From Ascaris suum (Eukaryota > Nematoda > Chromadorea > Rhabditida > Ascarididae): 64,000 nt of DNA. This document shows positions 63,274 to 64,000 of this stretch, piece after piece. The notes beneath the pieces are model-generated. The model searched no databases, had not been told where the DNA came from, and was given only the letters and a program-made list of their open reading frames with translations. The stretch lies in the NCBI GenBank assembly GCA_013433145.1, contig CM024170.1, positions 1,257,214 through 1,321,213 on the forward strand, written 5' to 3'. The stretch's first letter is position 1. Each line of letters starts with the position of its first letter. The position numbers and the translations under genes were made by a program.

Positions 63274-63952
63274 TTTTTTATTATTTATTTATTTATTTAT
63301 TTAAGGGAAGTGGCTCATTGTGAATGATTTGCGCGCATATAATGTTTCCTCAACAATCTTATATATTTCTTTCTCTCATCTTTCTCCCCTAAAAGAATTG
63401 TTTGTGTTTGTTGCGGATGTATTTCCGCTGAATGGTTGAATGGAGCGGTAATCTTAGTTGATTAACCCATAAAGTCGGTTTATGCGGGGTTTTTTTTTTG
63501 ATTCTTATTCGTTTTTTTTTTTTTGAAGATCTATATGCAAGATAATTCTAAGCGAAGTGGTATTTTACAATAGTATATCAATTCTCTCGGTAGCATACTG
63601 GCTGGCGAAGTAGTTTTTGCTATCGAAAGGAGATCGGCGCATCTGTCCTGTCGTCTTGAAATTGGTGGGCAGTTTGGGTTGTTTATGCAAAGAAATTATT
63701 AAAGTTTTGCGCCACATTTGATTCGTTTGTTGTTTATTTGACTGTTGAGAGGGTTTATGTAAGAGAGTGTTAAATATTTCAGAGTAGGCTGCGTACGCAG
63801 TCGTGGGCAAGTCAAGCGCAACAGCATTCGGGTGGTGGCCATCAGCACACGCGACGGTCACCTCTCAACGCCTCTCTTCCCCACCGAAGCACCATCCCAT
63901 CCTCGCACGCCAACAGCCATAGCGTCCTCATCAACAGGAGCGCCCCTCTCGG
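36940..63952 (+). CDS. Long-intron gene for a disordered GW-motif protein (GW182-like or LARP-like), 5' part
   Basis: The first exon follows an acceptor (TTTTTTTCAG ending at 36939), probably a trans-splice site, with ATG at 36957. Coding exons 36957-37041, 38305-38444, 40714-40824, 42328-42432 and 63783-63952 join in phase (1, 0, 0, 0, then 2), and the gene continues off the right edge. The predicted first 200 residues are polar and disordered: a Glu-rich acidic part, then EQPLGWDAG, KEIGWGDLPP, ASSWTN and, in the last exon, TQSWASQAQQHSGGG. A basic patch MRSGRRNNGRRAKY is in exon 4. Isolated Trp beside Gly or Ser is typical of GW182/AIN-type Argonaute-binding proteins, and WG plus RGR patches also occur in LARP1-like proteins. 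No folded domain lies within the window, so the family remains open. The fourth intron is about 21 kb and may hide further exons (see 51912-52111). Confidence 0.62.
38428..38542. repeat. 60-bp tandem duplication covering a 5' splice site
   Basis: ATGCAGGTGCTGAACAGGTA at 38428 recurs, with one mismatch per ten or so bases, exactly 60 bases later at 38488, followed by similar flanks (ATGTAG…TTTTCT…GAAG…TTAT). The unit includes the last codons of the exon ending at 38444 and its donor, so a second intact donor sits at 38504/38505. Use of the second donor would read through an in-frame TAG. Confidence 0.85.
38750..38760. repeat. Mono-G tract in the long-gene intron
   Basis: GAG followed by about 10-11 G on the sense strand of the long plus-strand gene. 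Confidence 0.85.
39602..39633. repeat. Perfect 12-bp inverted repeat, 8-base loop
   Basis: AACAGCATATTT (39602-39613) and its exact complement AAATATGCTGTT (39622-39633) flank GTGCATAG. It lies in the intron between the exons at 38305 and 40714. Function is unknown. Confidence 0.8.
40089..40295 (+). CDS. Possible alternative first exon encoding a hydrophobic N-terminus
   Basis: From ATG 40089 the plus strand is open for 69 codons in phase 0 up to a good donor (TCGGAG/GTAAGT). The next exon of the long gene (40714) also starts in phase 0, so the two could be joined. Residues 13-40 (AYAAIACCVAFLQCATL…) form a clear hydrophobic, signal-anchor-like segment, unlike the rest of the gene. The flanking sequence is GC-richer than average. 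It could be an alternative promoter exon, a separate small gene or a chance ORF. Confidence 0.25.
43521..43568. repeat. (TTTA)n microsatellite
   Basis: TTTATTTATTTATT with a few TTTG/TTAC interruptions, in the 21-kb intron. Confidence 0.9.
44739..44748. repeat. Mono-G tract
   Basis: GAGAGG followed by about nine more G on the sense strand of the long gene. Confidence 0.8.
45323..45335. repeat. Mono-G tract, 13 bases
   Basis: A run of 13 G on the sense strand inside the 21-kb intron. Confidence 0.9.
45741..45770 (+). repeat. Strong G-quadruplex motif
   Basis: Eleven G, then blocks of five, four, three and three G separated by single A, giving well over four G-runs within 30 bases. It is on the sense strand of the long plus-strand gene. 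Quadruplex formation is inferred from the standard G3+N1-7 pattern. Confidence 0.85.
45949..46191 (+). CDS. Possible small secreted or membrane protein ORF, unidentified
   Basis: An 80-codon frame begins with a Met-Ser-Ser-Pro stretch and an unusually long hydrophobic core (residues 6-28, Leu/Phe/Ile/Val), then SQPCDEYCKQ and a short polar tail with three Cys and a PELPEL motif. This is the layout of a signal peptide or membrane anchor plus a small Cys-containing peptide. It lies on the same strand inside the 21-kb intron, about 180 bases after the quadruplex motif. No family match; the T-rich intron alone can generate hydrophobic frames, so confidence is low. Confidence 0.22.
   Translation: MSSPFLITLLNALLFLLLFSLIILIVVVDSQPCDEYCKQTLLISKIDNAFHINIPMGNCNNELPFLPELPELSAISAGYL
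50883..50963. repeat. Three-copy 27-bp minisatellite
   Basis: Units at 50883-50909, 50910-50936 and 50937-50963 are variants of TATTGAATATTGATTGATCA followed by CTAGAAG. Copy 2 is the closest to the consensus and copy 3 the most diverged. Confidence 0.85.
51912..52111 (+). CDS. Candidate additional exon of the long plus-strand gene
   Basis: The plus strand is open from about 51840 to the stop at 52139-52141. After an acceptor-like CTAATTTTGAG it reads KKAIGIHAGSQTTNSD, then EKMGAAKAPQQKLAKNTPGG, a polar Lys/Gln/Ala/Gly-rich stretch like the flanking exons of the gene, in a compatible phase 0 at its 5' end. The donor is unclear (a weak TTTG/GTCATT at about 52111 would be phase 1), so it does not yet join the exon at 63783. 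A hydrophobic frame also exists on the opposite strand. Confidence 0.33.
52672..52747 (+). other. GC-rich (CAGCTG)-type repeat segment, possible exon
   Basis: AGCTGC/AGCAGCTGC repeats (about 52685-52708) sit between an acceptor-like CTAG and a CAG/GTGCCG donor. In one frame the segment reads poly-Ala, in another EELQQLQQLVG. It is the most GC-rich stretch of the intron. Neither frame joins the neighbouring exons in phase, so it may instead be a regulatory or repeat element. Confidence 0.2.
55725..55756. repeat. 13-bp inverted repeat with one mismatch
   Basis: AAAAATACTATGT (55725-55737) and ACGTAGTATTTTT (55744-55756) pair with a single mismatch around AACGTG. Function is unknown. Confidence 0.7.
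57470..57560. repeat. Short tandem/inverted repeats of TTGAACTTAAGCT
   Basis: The words TTGAGTTTAAGCT, TTGAACTTAAGCT (twice) and related TTAAGCTTGAA forms alternate over about 80 bases, making an imperfect palindromic cluster. Confidence 0.6.
59455..59640. repeat. GT-rich alternating purine-pyrimidine tract
   Basis: Degenerate TGTG/GCGT/TGCA/CATG alternation extends for about 185 bases, with GTGTGGGTGTGTGTG near 59532. Such sequence is Z-DNA-prone. The long His/Thr-rich ORF on the minus strand and the Cys/Val-rich one on the plus strand are artefacts of it. Confidence 0.8.
63193..63303. repeat. (TTTA)n microsatellite, about 110 bases
   Basis: TTTA/TTTAATT repeats with few interruptions, ending about 480 bases before the last exon in the window. 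Confidence 0.95.
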
Positions 63953-64000
63953 GTATCGGATTATCTTATTTCTAAAACAGTTACAACAACCTAAGGCAAA

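Overview
This looks like nuclear DNA from a nematode, probably a large-genome species related to the strongylids or Caenorhabditis; I cannot name the species. The genes are short exons separated by long AT-rich introns, splice acceptors are of the TTTTCAG type, and several start codons lie a few bases after such an acceptor, as expected for spliced-leader trans-splicing. Mono-G/mono-C tracts are frequent. There is no bacterial, viral or organellar gene organisation.

Left part (1-16.2 kb, minus-strand genes). The 3' half of a glucosamine-fructose-6-phosphate aminotransferase (GFAT) gene runs off the left edge (118-2905), but its N-terminal half is not upstream. A centrin-like EF-hand gene (4187-6497), an eEF2-lysine methyltransferase gene of the FAM86/EEF2KMT family (9405-14632) and a LYRM1-like LYR protein gene (15618-16162) can be reassembled exon by exon with matching splice phases. 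Possible plus-strand exons (2519-2660, 3678-3863) lie inside and beside the GFAT fragment.

Middle part (16-33 kb). About 2.5 kb of repeat-rich spacer carries a cluster of ATGCAAAT octamers next to LYRM1. A possible minus-strand terminal exon (18654-18884) follows, then the plus-strand TXNDC9 gene (19637-23636), which ends shortly before a perfect 17-bp hairpin. A spacer with unassigned ORFs precedes a single-exon minus-strand gene (28608-30119) for a 503-residue protein with a divergent NYN/ZC3H12A-type nuclease domain. A decayed mariner transposase lies at about 32.04-32.69 kb.

Right part (33-64 kb). A long plus-strand gene starts near 36.94 kb and continues past the right edge. Five exons (36940-37041, 38305-38444, 40714-40824, 42328-42432, 63783-63952) join in phase and encode a polar, disordered protein with GW/WG and RGG-like motifs, suggesting a GW182-like or LARP-like RNA-associated protein; the family is not settled. 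Most of the remaining sequence is intron with microsatellites, G-quadruplex-prone tracts and a few weak coding candidates.

Functionally the genes are unrelated housekeeping functions: hexosamine synthesis, centrioles, eEF2 methylation, mitochondrial LYR protein, CCT-chaperonin cofactor, and RNA metabolism. I see no CRISPR array, rRNA, recognisable tRNA or spliced-leader gene.
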